The notes under the pieces were generated by a model. The model ran no database searches, had not been told where the DNA came from, and was given only the letters and a program-made list of their open reading frames with translations. Position numbers and translations under genes: made by a program. 64,000 bases of DNA from Streptomyces aurantiacus (GTDB taxonomy: Bacteria; Actinomycetota; Actinomycetes; Streptomycetales; Streptomycetaceae), in NCBI RefSeq assembly GCF_027107535.1, contig NZ_CP114283.1:9362001-9426000 (forward strand). Direction: 5' to 3'. Of the stretch, positions 36,029-43,258 are shown in pieces. Numbering within the stretch: the first letter of the stretch is position 1; every line of letters begins with the position of its first letter.

Positions 36029-36765
36029 GACGTCGCGGGCTTGATCAGATACCCGGCGCCGCGCCGCGTGTGGATCATCGGCTCACGACCGGCGTCGATC
36101 TTGCGGCGCAGGTACGAGATGTAGAGCTCGACGACGTTGGCCTGCCCGCCGAAGTCGTACGACCACACGCGGTCGAGGATCTGCGCCTTGCTGAGCACCC
36201 GGCGCGGATTGCGCATCAGGAACCGCAGCAGCTCGAACTCGGTCGCGGTGAGGTGGATGCCGTCCCCGGCGCGCGCCACCTCGTGACTGTCCTCGTCCAG
36301 GGTGAGGTCACCGACGACGAGGACGGAGTCGGAGCGCCGGTCGGCGGCACCGGAACGGCGGATCAGGCCGCGCAGCCGCGCCACGACCTCTTCGAGGCTG
36401 AAGGGCTTGGTGACGTAGTCGTCGCCGCCGGCGGTGAGCCCGGCGATCCGGTCCTCGACCGCGTCCTTCGCGGTCAGGAAGAGTATGGGCACGTCGGGCA
36501 GGTCGCGGCGCAGACGGCCGAGGACGGTCAGCCCGTCCATGTCGGGCAGCATCATGTCGAGGACGACGGCGTCGGGCCGGAACTCGCGCGCGGTCTGCAC
36601 CGCACCGGTCCCGTCGCCCGCGCTGCGGATCTGCCACCCTTCGTAGCGAAGGGCCATGGACAGCAGCTCGGTGATCGAGAGCTCGTCGTCCACCACAAGC
36701 ACGCGGACGGGGCTCCCGTCCGGCCTCAGCAGTTCGGTGCGCCCCTGGGGCGAGGTCGTGGTCAT
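36025..36765 (-). CDS. OmpR-family response regulator
   Basis: A 246-residue regulator. The receiver has the acidic pair DDE near residue 26, phosphoacceptor Asp70 (DAVVLDMMLPDMDG) and the Lys in FLTAKDA. The winged-helix output domain includes TATEFELLRFLMRNPRRVLSKAQILDRVWSYDFGGQANVVELYISYLRRKI. The ATG at 36765 sits in the divergent space facing the PQQ-repeat gene. It heads a four-gene operon with its kinase and two glycosyltransferases, so those are its likeliest targets along with the divergent gene. Confidence 0.96.
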   Translation of the reverse strand: MTTTSPQGRTELLRPDGSPVRVLVVDDELSITELLSMALRYEGWQIRSAGDGTGAVQTAREFRPDAVVLDMMLPDMDGLTVLGRLRRDLPDVPILFLTAKDAVEDRIAGLTAGGDDYVTKPFSLEEVVARLRGLIRRSGAADRRSDSVLVVGDLTLDEDSHEVARAGDGIHLTATEFELLRFLMRNPRRVLSKAQILDRVWSYDFGGQANVVELYISYLRRKIDAGREPMIHTRRGAGYLIKPATS

Positions 36766-36947
36766 AGCGCACACACTGCTGGGCCGCTCTGAGAGCACGC
36801 TTTCCGGAAGCTGTGAATACCCTGAGAAACGCACAGGGACCTCTCAGGGAACCCCCTGGCGGTTCCTTGCCTCCGCGGACGGCGGCGGGGGAGGATCCGT
36901 CCGCCGCCGGTCATGGTGATCAGGGGCGCGGCCTGAGGGGGGCTCTG

Positions 36948-38267
36948 GTGGCGGGTGGTACGGGCAGACCTGTGACTCTGCTGGGACAGCCGGGTCCTGT
37001 GCGCATGCGCGAGAACCCGGTGTTCGTGGCACTCGTCATCGTGTTGCTCATGCTCCCGGTGCTCTTCTTCATCCGTTGGTACGAGAACCGTGACGTGGTC
37101 ACCGGCGCACAGGGGCCCTTCCCTGCGGCGTTCGGTCCCGAGGCACCGGTCGCACCCGAACACGTCATGCACCGGAAGAGCGGCTTCGACGTCCTGGTGC
37201 ACGGCCTTTCCGTGTCGTCGACGCCGGACGGCATACGGGTGGTGAACCTGCGGACCGGCAAGGAGTACTGGCGCTACGAGCGACAGGACACGGACTCCGT
37301 CCTGATGTCGTTCGACGTGTCGGAGCGCACCGTGGTGATCGCCTACTGGGACAGCATCCTGGTCGGAGTCGATCTGCGCACCGGCAGGCAGCTGTGGCGT
37401 GAGGAACTCGGATACGCCGATGGCTTCCGCAATGTGAGCCTCGGCGCCGGCCAGGCCCTGACCGCGGCGCCCGGCGCCGTGCGCGCCTTCGACGAGCGCG
37501 ACGGCCGCAGCCTGTGGACGGTGAGGACACCCAGGTCCTGCGCCGAAGTGAGCGTCCACGCCGTGTACGCCCTGCCGGACCACGTGAGCGCGGTCCCCGT
37601 GCGGTGCAACATGTCGAGTACCGCCACGGAGAAGGAGGAGCACTACCTGCTGCTCGGCGTCGACAACCGGACGGGGGAGGCCCTCTGGCAGCGTCGCATC
37701 AGTGACCCCGGCCGGGCGGTCCTGGGCGACACGCACACGCTGGCCGCCCCGCCACCGGACCTGGACAACTCATCGGCGGTCCAGCTGCTCGACCTGAGCC
37801 GGGAGGGGGCCGTTCCGAGCGCCGAAATCGACACCAAGGCCTGGAATCCGGTCGGAGCGGGCGATGGCACCGTGCTGCTGGCCACCGACGCCGGGGGCGA
37901 CGGCGCCGCCGACCACGACACCGTCCTGCACGCCTACGACATCGAGGACGGCCACCTCACCTGGCGGCTCAAGGCACCGACCGGCCAGGAGTACGGCTCC
38001 GGCGTGATCGCCGACGGCCGGGTGTACCTCGTGCGTCAGCCGCTCCTGAACAGGTCGAACGTCGGCGACCGGGTCCGGGAGGCCGAGCTGCTCGTCCTCG
38101 ACGCGGACACCGGACGCACACTCCACACCCTGCGCCTGCCGGCCATGCGCGTGCCCTACGACGACGTCCACTTCATGAAACTCGACGTCCATCAGGTCAC
38201 CGACGGAGCACTCAGTCTCTCCTGGCGGGAACTGTCGACCGACGAGCAACTCGTCATCACCGACTGA
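36948..38267 (+). CDS. Membrane-anchored PQQ-like beta-propeller protein
   Basis: A protein of about 439 residues. GTG 36948 follows GAGGGGGG. MRENPVFVALVIVLLMLPVLFFIRWYENRD gives one N-terminal anchor, and the remaining extracytoplasmic part has repeats of the type VVNLRTGKEYWRY, GVDLRTGRQLWREE, VDNRTGEALWQRR, VLDADTGRTLHTL, characteristic of PQQ-binding-like beta propellers. No quinone-binding catalytic residues are evident, so a scaffold or sensor role is likelier. It is divergent from the two-component operon and may belong to its regulon. Confidence 0.86.
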   Translation: MAGGTGRPVTLLGQPGPVRMRENPVFVALVIVLLMLPVLFFIRWYENRDVVTGAQGPFPAAFGPEAPVAPEHVMHRKSGFDVLVHGLSVSSTPDGIRVVNLRTGKEYWRYERQDTDSVLMSFDVSERTVVIAYWDSILVGVDLRTGRQLWREELGYADGFRNVSLGAGQALTAAPGAVRAFDERDGRSLWTVRTPRSCAEVSVHAVYALPDHVSAVPVRCNMSSTATEKEEHYLLLGVDNRTGEALWQRRISDPGRAVLGDTHTLAAPPPDLDNSSAVQLLDLSREGAVPSAEIDTKAWNPVGAGDGTVLLATDAGGDGAADHDTVLHAYDIEDGHLTWRLKAPTGQEYGSGVIADGRVYLVRQPLLNRSNVGDRVREAELLVLDADTGRTLHTLRLPAMRVPYDDVHFMKLDVHQVTDGALSLSWRELSTDEQLVITD

Positions 38268-38364
38268 GCCGGAGACCGTTCCTTGCCCGGCTGTTCGGGT
38301 CCTCCTCACCGGCAGTCGCCCCACGAGCGTCGTCCCACGAGCGGTCACCCCACGGGTCGTCGCC

Positions 38365-39276
38365 TCACAGCCCGAACAACCGCGCCCCGTTGTCGTGACA
38401 GACCGCCCGCAGCCACTCGTCCCCCAGCCCGAGCCGCTCCAGCGCCCGCAGCTGATGGACGTACGGATAGGGGATGTTGGGGAAGTCGGTGCCGAGCAGG
38501 ACCCGGTCGCCGACGCCGGAGAGGCGGGGGAGCGCCCGCCGGGGAAACGGCGCGAGCCCCTCGCTGAAGTCGGTGAACGCCATCGTCGTGTCCAGCCGCA
38601 CCTCGCCGTACCGCTCGGCCAGTCCGAGGAAGTCCTCGTACTCCGGCATGCCCATGTGCGCGATCACCAGCCGCAGCCGCGGATGCCGCGCGAGCACCCG
38701 CCCGACCGGCTCCGGCCCGGTGTGCTTGCCGGGCGAGGGCCCCGAACCGCAGTGGATCACCACGGGGACCCCCGCCTCGGCGAGCAACCCCCAGACCGGA
38801 GCGAGCAGTTCGTCGGCCGGGTCGTACGCCCCCACCTGGACGTGCGCCTTGAAGACCCGGGCCCCCTCCTCCACCGCCTTTCGCACGTACGCCGCCACAC
38901 CGGGCTCGGGGAACAGCGTCGCCGTGTGAAGGCAGTCAGGGGTCCGCCGGGCGAAGTCGACGGCCCATTGGTTCAGCCACTCGGCCATGCCCGGCTTGTG
39001 CGGGTAGAGCATGGCGGTGAAGGCCCGCACGCCGAACTCCCGCAGCAGGCCGATCCGTTCGCTCTCCTCGGCCCGGTAGGTGTTGGGCCACTCGACACCG
39101 CCGGTGAGGGGCCCGATCCCGTCGAAGTACGCCCAGACCTTCCTCAGGACCGACTCGGGCATGAAGTGGGTGTGGACGTCGACGAGCCCGGGAAGGCCGA
39201 GCCCCTCCCAGAACCGCCGTACGTCGTCGGCCTCGACTTCGCCCTCCCGCCCCGACGCCCGGTCAGCCATGCCCAC
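38365..39276 (-). CDS. Amidohydrolase (Amidohydro_2) family protein
   Basis: A TIM-barrel metal hydrolase of about 303 residues. VDVHTHFMPE holds the first metal His pair, VVIHCGSGP and VIAHMGMPEYEDFLGLA the later His ligands, and LLGTDFPNIPYPYVHQL the conserved Asp. This is the ACMSD/decarboxylase-like Amidohydro_2 group, and the substrate cannot be deduced. GTG 39276 or ATG 39270 may be the start. It stands alone between the PQQ-repeat gene (convergent) and the DUF2797 gene. Confidence 0.88.
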   Translation of the reverse strand: MGMADRASGREGEVEADDVRRFWEGLGLPGLVDVHTHFMPESVLRKVWAYFDGIGPLTGGVEWPNTYRAEESERIGLLREFGVRAFTAMLYPHKPGMAEWLNQWAVDFARRTPDCLHTATLFPEPGVAAYVRKAVEEGARVFKAHVQVGAYDPADELLAPVWGLLAEAGVPVVIHCGSGPSPGKHTGPEPVGRVLARHPRLRLVIAHMGMPEYEDFLGLAERYGEVRLDTTMAFTDFSEGLAPFPRRALPRLSGVGDRVLLGTDFPNIPYPYVHQLRALERLGLGDEWLRAVCHDNGARLFGL

Positions 39277-39448
39277 GCTCGCAACCGATGGATGGATGAT
39301 TCATGCCGCCAACTCTCGTCCCCACCGGCACAGCACGTCCAGGGCTGCTCCCGGGGCCTCCGGAGCGGCTCGATCTCCCGACCATCGTCCGGCGCCCCGC
39401 CCCGCCTCACCTTCCCTGCCCCTCCCGGCCCTCTCCCGGCAGAAGCGT

Positions 39449-40357
39449 TCAGAAGAGTCCGTCCTGAACTCCGCCGAACTCCCGCACAGGCACGGTGATT
39501 TCCCCCAGTCCACCGCGCTCACCCCGATCACCCCGCTCTTCGCCGCCGGACCCGGCCGCTGCGGTCAGTTCCCACCCGGTCATGAGCCGGGTATCGAGCA
39601 CGACGACCCCCCGCCCGGTCCGAAGGTGCAGGTCGGGCCCGGCGGCGGCGACCAGCTCCCCGCTCACGGCACCGCCCGGGACAAGCTCGCCGACCACGGC
39701 GACGGCCGCCGGCAGCCCGTCGAGCCCGAACACTTCCGCGTGATCGACAGCCTCGAACGGCATCCGCTCCAAGGCCTCCGGCCACCCGTCGAGCCCCACG
39801 GCCCGCGCGTGCAGCTCCCGGACCTCCGCCTCCCGTGCCCCCGCCTCCGGCAGCGCACTCCGTACGCCCCGCTTGGCGTCGTACGCGATCCGGTCCGGCA
39901 CTCCCAACGCCGTACGCAGCAACTCCTCGCTGCGCCGGGCGGACATCAGCGGCCCCCGCCCCAGCCAGGTGAAGACGACGGCTCCCTGCTCCAGCAGCCG
40001 TGCCGACCCCCGCTCGACGGCGGTGATCCCGACCTTGACCATCCCGGGTCCGAACCAGGCCAGATAGACGGAGTAGGGCCTTGGATCGTCGGCGATGGTG
40101 TCGGCGGCAACGGAATGCGCCCGGTCCAGCCGGGAACACTCCTCGCACCGGGCCCCGACACTGCGCCCGGAGACGGCAGCCACGACAGGGCAGCTGTGCC
40201 CACGTGCCCCGACACACGTCCGCTCGCCCCCGCCCACGACGGCGAACGCGACTCTCTTCCCCCACGGCAACGCACTGCGACGCCCCCCGTCCCACGTCAG
40301 CACGGGCTCCCGCCCGTCCCACCGAAGCCCCCTGCACTTCCATACGTGTGCCATCAC
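39449..40357 (-). CDS. DUF2797 protein
   Basis: A 302-residue member of DUF2797. Cys residues in CVGARGHSCPVV and GARCEECSRL suggest a metal site. YSVYLAWFGPGMVKVGIT followed by ERGSARLLEQGA resembles a GIY-YIG-type nuclease core, with Tyr, Lys and Arg conserved. The role is unproven. The double start GTG-ATG (40357/40354) overlaps the stop of the HGxxPAAW gene (GTGA), so the two are coupled. Confidence 0.85.
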   Translation of the reverse strand: MMAHVWKCRGLRWDGREPVLTWDGGRRSALPWGKRVAFAVVGGGERTCVGARGHSCPVVAAVSGRSVGARCEECSRLDRAHSVAADTIADDPRPYSVYLAWFGPGMVKVGITAVERGSARLLEQGAVVFTWLGRGPLMSARRSEELLRTALGVPDRIAYDAKRGVRSALPEAGAREAEVRELHARAVGLDGWPEALERMPFEAVDHAEVFGLDGLPAAVAVVGELVPGGAVSGELVAAAGPDLHLRTGRGVVVLDTRLMTGWELTAAAGSGGEERGDRGERGGLGEITVPVREFGGVQDGLF

Positions 40358-40809
40358 TCACGAGAGTAGAGGCCGACACTGACAGCGGGGCCAGGACTGT
40401 CCACCGTTGACTCCGTCCCCGTCGCCTTCCCCGTCGCCGTCGCCGTCGCCTTCCCCTTCCCCGTCGCCTTCCCCTTCCCCGTCGCCGTCGCCGTCGCCGT
40501 CGCCGAACGATGCCCCCGCCCGGCCAATCGGCACCCGACGCATCCGGGATGACCGAGCCGCGCGGCACGATCCCGCACCCGCCACCCCCGCTCGGCGACC
40601 GGCCGGATCCCGGGCGGCTTGCCCCACCCCGCCAGATGCAGTCCCCAGGTCACCAGCGCACTCAGCGCCACGACCCCGAGTCCCAGCCAGATCCCGGCCG
40701 CCGACCCCAGACACATCCCCGCCCCGGCCACCGACGTCCCCGCCGCGGCTGTCGCGAACCCGGTCCACCCGGCGAGGGTGTGCCCTTCGTCGTGGTGATG
40801 CTCACTCAT
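40354..40809 (-). CDS. HGxxPAAW-family small membrane protein with repetitive tail
   Basis: A 151-residue protein. MSEHHHDEGHTLAGWTGF matches the N-terminus of the HGxxPAAW family, followed by two TM helices (TAAAGTSVAGAGMCLGSAAG and IWLGLGVVALSALVTWGL) and GKPPGIRPVAERGWRVRDRAAR. The final about 45 residues are Ala/Thr and Gly/Lys dipeptide runs encoded by a hexanucleotide repeat tract, not part of the family. A 25-bp inverted repeat upstream is shared with the divergent MarR gene. It is coupled to DUF2797 downstream. Confidence 0.82.
   Translation of the reverse strand: MSEHHHDEGHTLAGWTGFATAAAGTSVAGAGMCLGSAAGIWLGLGVVALSALVTWGLHLAGWGKPPGIRPVAERGWRVRDRAARLGHPGCVGCRLAGRGHRSATATATATGKGKATGKGKATATATGKATGTESTVDSPGPAVSVGLYSRE
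40413..40505. repeat. Hexanucleotide microsatellite-like tract
   Basis: About 93 bp made of interleaved GTCGCC and TTCCCC-type hexamers. They encode Ala-Thr and Gly-Lys dipeptides at the end of the HGxxPAAW protein. Copy-number change by whole hexamers would keep the frame and vary the length of the tail. Confidence 0.88.
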
Positions 40810-40835
40810 GTCCAGCCTCCCGATCGCCGACCGCA

Positions 40836-40860
40836 AAATTCCTTAGCAAGTAAGGAATTT
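40836..40860. promoter_or_regulatory. 25-bp inverted repeat, probable MarR operator
   Basis: AAATTCCTTA and TAAGGAATTT form perfect 10-bp arms around GCAAG, in A/T-rich DNA between the divergent HGxxPAAW and MarR genes. The symmetry and location fit autoregulation by the MarR protein and control of both promoters. Confidence 0.75.
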
Positions 40861-40878
40861 ATCTCACGAACTAAGGGA

Positions 40879-41637
40879 ATGGCCACAGGGGGACAGAGGA
40901 AGCAGGGAGACGGTCGTCACGACGGCAGCGAGGAGTGCGACGCAGGCCAGACGCCCGACACCAGGGAGACTGGCCGCAGCAGAGGGAGAACGGCAGAAGG
41001 CCGGACGGCAGGATGGGTGTGCGGGAAGGCCGACGCCGGGAGAACCGGTGCGAGGAAGACCGATACGGGGAAGTGCGATGCCGGAATGACGGACAGCGAG
41101 GGCGCCGGGATGGCGGACAGCGAGAAGGTGGACGGCCATGAGCCGGACCACGGGGCGAGCGGCACCCCCCGCCCCCCGGCCACGCCGACGGAAACCCTGT
41201 CGGCGATGGACCACGTCATCGCCACCAGCATGGTCGCCCAGCAGGAGATGGCGCAGCGCCTGAACCTGAACGTCTCCGACCTGACCTGCTTCGGCTATGT
41301 CCTGGAGGCCGGCGAGGAACTCCCCACCGCGGGCGACCTGGCGAGCCGCCTCCACGTCACGACGGGCGCGATGACCGGCATCGTCAACCGCCTGGAACGC
41401 GCGGGCTACGTGACGCGCCGCCCGGACCCGGCCGACCGCCGCCGCGTACGCATCGCGGCGACGCCCGCCGCGGTCGCCCGCGTCACCGCTCTCTACGGCC
41501 CCTACTACGCCCGCCTGGCCGAGCAGTTCGGCGCCTACTCCCCCGCGGAGATCGCGGTCCTGAACGACTGGTTCACCAGGACGGGCAAGCTCATGACCGA
41601 CTACCTGGACGAGGTCCGCCAGAACCCGTCACCGTGA
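40879..41637 (+). CDS. MarR-family regulator with long low-complexity N-terminus
   Basis: The C-terminal about 150 residues are a normal MarR domain: SAMDHVIATSMVAQQEMAQRLNL, HTH TAGDLASRLHVTTGAMTGIVNRLERAGYV, wing TRRPDPADRRRVRIAATPAA. From the first ATG (40879, AAGGGA just upstream) the protein is 252 residues with about 95 Gly/Asp/Thr-rich residues that resemble no domain. Internal ATG 41086 or nearby codons would give the usual length, so the start is uncertain. It faces a 25-bp inverted repeat that is probably its operator. Confidence 0.78.
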   Translation: MATGGQRKQGDGRHDGSEECDAGQTPDTRETGRSRGRTAEGRTAGWVCGKADAGRTGARKTDTGKCDAGMTDSEGAGMADSEKVDGHEPDHGASGTPRPPATPTETLSAMDHVIATSMVAQQEMAQRLNLNVSDLTCFGYVLEAGEELPTAGDLASRLHVTTGAMTGIVNRLERAGYVTRRPDPADRRRVRIAATPAAVARVTALYGPYYARLAEQFGAYSPAEIAVLNDWFTRTGKLMTDYLDEVRQNPSP

Positions 41638-41897
41638 GCACGACACAGGGCGCCGGAACGGCTTCGGCGCGGGCCCTCGCGACCGAGCGGCAACCACCGG
41701 GCGGGCAGCCGCCCTGTCCCCTGGCGATTAGCCGTCCCCCACCACTGCCGCCGCCCCCGCCGCTGCCATCGCCGCTGCCGTCGTTCTCGGGCGATCCGAC
41801 GTCGGGCTCGACGTAGGCCGAAGGACGACGACCTGAACGCACGCGCCATCGCCGAGCGATCCACGGTTGCCGTCAGACACTGCCGTCAACGCAAAAG
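41638..41897. other. About 260 bp after the MarR gene without a supported gene
   Basis: A Pro-rich 60-codon frame (41634-41816, GTG overlapping the MarR stop) is open but has a low-complexity (P)n composition and no recognisable fold, so I do not call it a gene. Nothing else stands out before the terminator at 41898. Confidence 0.5.
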
Positions 41898-41933
41898 CCA
41901 GATGCCCCGTGGATTCCTCCACGGGGCATCTGG
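41898..41933 (-). terminator. Hairpin after tRNA-Arg(ACG)
   Basis: CCAGATGCCCCGTGGA and its perfect complement (16-bp stem, TTCC loop) lie seven bases beyond the 3' end of the minus-strand tRNA. Confidence 0.9.
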
Positions 41934-41940
41934 TCTGCTG

Positions 41941-42013
41941 TGCACTCGGCAGGATTCGAACCTGCAACCTTCTGATCCGTAGTCAGATGCTCTATCCGTT
42001 AAGCTACGAGTGC
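41941..42013 (-). tRNA. tRNA-Arg(ACG)
   Basis: Read on the minus strand, acceptor arms are GCACTCG/CGAGTGC, the anticodon loop is CTACGGA (anticodon ACG) and the T-loop is GGTTCGAATCC. CCA is not encoded. Its wobble A is the substrate of TadA encoded at 18356. Confidence 0.97.
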
Positions 42014-42212
42014 TTGTGTGTTCTGTTGTGTTTGCTCTTCCTTCCGGGCTTTTCGGCCCGGTCGGCGTTGCGGGAACAACATTACATGACTGGCGGCGTG
42101 AGGCGAAATCCGTTTGTCAGACCCGGCCTGACCTGCGAAAACAGCCTCGATACGGTCCCTGACGCGACCCGGGACGAGGCCCGGCACAGCGCTTGGAACG
42201 ATCAAGAACAGT

Positions 42213-42244
42213 CGAAGCCCCGGTCAGAAGTGACCGGGGCTTCG
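42213..42244 (-). terminator. Hairpin after tRNA-Ser(GCT)
   Basis: CGAAGCCCCGGTCA pairs perfectly with TGACCGGGGCTTCG around GAAG (14-bp stem), eight bases beyond the tRNA 3' end. Confidence 0.88.
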
Positions 42245-42252
42245 TGATCCTG

Positions 42253-42343
42253 CGGAGGCGGAGGGATTTGAACCCTCGATGGGATTTGCGTCCCAAACCG
42301 CATTAGCAGTGCGGCGCCATAGACCGGACTAGGCGACGCCTCC
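42253..42343 (-). tRNA. tRNA-Ser(GCT)
   Basis: On the minus strand, acceptor arms GGAGGCG/CGCCTCC, anticodon loop CTGCTAA (anticodon GCT), a long variable arm and T-loop GGTTCAAATCC. CCA is not encoded. Confidence 0.97.
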
Positions 42344-42567
42344 AGCACAACCGTCCGCGCCAGCGCGAATGGTGCGTGCAGATGATGACACAGCCGAGCG
42401 GGCTGTCACCAATCGCCCCCCACGGTACTAGGCGGAAAGGCCCGAGGGCAAAGCACGGTCTGCGGCGCAACGTCAGGTGGGGGACGGCGTTAAGAGGAGT
42501 GGCCCTCTTCCCCGTCTCTCCACCCGCTCTCTCCGCCCACCGTCCGCCCGCACCCCGTGGAGCCACC

Positions 42568-43023
42568 ATGCTGCGCCGCCTCGCCCTCACCGTCGTCACG
42601 TCCGCCGCGTCCCTCGCCGCGCTGTCCGCGGCGCCGCCGGCCGCGTACGCCGAGTCGCTGCCCTTCATGCCGCCGCCGGTGAGCGGGGCGGACGACGCCG
42701 ATCGCCTCACCGTGACGGTGAGCAGGGCGGGCGGCGGCCTGGACGGGACGTTCGAGCTCGACTGCCATCCGGTGGGCGGCAGCCACCCCGATGCCCGGGC
42801 CGCCTGCGAACAGTTGGACCAGAAGACCTCGTGGGGCAGGAGCCCGTTCGCCCCGGCGCAGGAGGGCGGGATGTGCACGATGCAGTACGGCGGTCCTGCC
42901 ACCGCGCGGGTCACGGGCACCTGGGCCGGCCGCCCCGTCGACGCGACGTATCAGCGGGGTGACGGATGCGAGATCGCGCGCTGGGACGCGCTCGTGCCCG
43001 TCCTTCCGGAACTGAGCGCGTAG
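42568..43023 (+). CDS. Subtilisin inhibitor-like (SSI) protease inhibitor, secreted
   Basis: A 151-residue precursor. The signal peptide (LALTVVTSAASLAALSAAPPAAYA) is cleaved near residue 28. Mature features are LTVTVSRAGGG, FELDCHPVGGSHPDARAACEQL, GMCTMQYGG, TGTWAGRPVDATYQRGDGCEIARWD: four Cys for the two SSI disulfides. By alignment to SSI the reactive-site P1 residue is Met in CTM-QY, predicting inhibition of subtilisin-type or chymotrypsin-like proteases. The ATG follows GGAG. Such inhibitors regulate extracellular proteases in development. Confidence 0.93.
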   Translation: MLRRLALTVVTSAASLAALSAAPPAAYAESLPFMPPPVSGADDADRLTVTVSRAGGGLDGTFELDCHPVGGSHPDARAACEQLDQKTSWGRSPFAPAQEGGMCTMQYGGPATARVTGTWAGRPVDATYQRGDGCEIARWDALVPVLPELSA

Positions 43024-43258
43024 CCGGTGCGCGGCGGTCTCATGGGCTCGGCCGACGGCCGGAACCGCGAACCGGCCGGTCACAGGTTCTTCGCGCCTTC
43101 TGCGGGCGTTCTGCTTCCCCTCTACGTGCGACCTCCCTCTCATCCGGCATCGCGAGCGCAACCTCTGCCCGTAGACTCCCTCGCGTGACACGTCGCGGAC
43201 CCGTTGGCAAGATGGCTTCCGCGGTCGGCAAGGTGCGGTAACAGGGAGGAAGCGTCTC

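Noticed and set aside
41634..41816. Small Pro-rich gene overlapping the MarR stop
   Set aside because: Composition is a Pro/Leu/Ser low-complexity run and there is no second line of evidence beyond the overlap.
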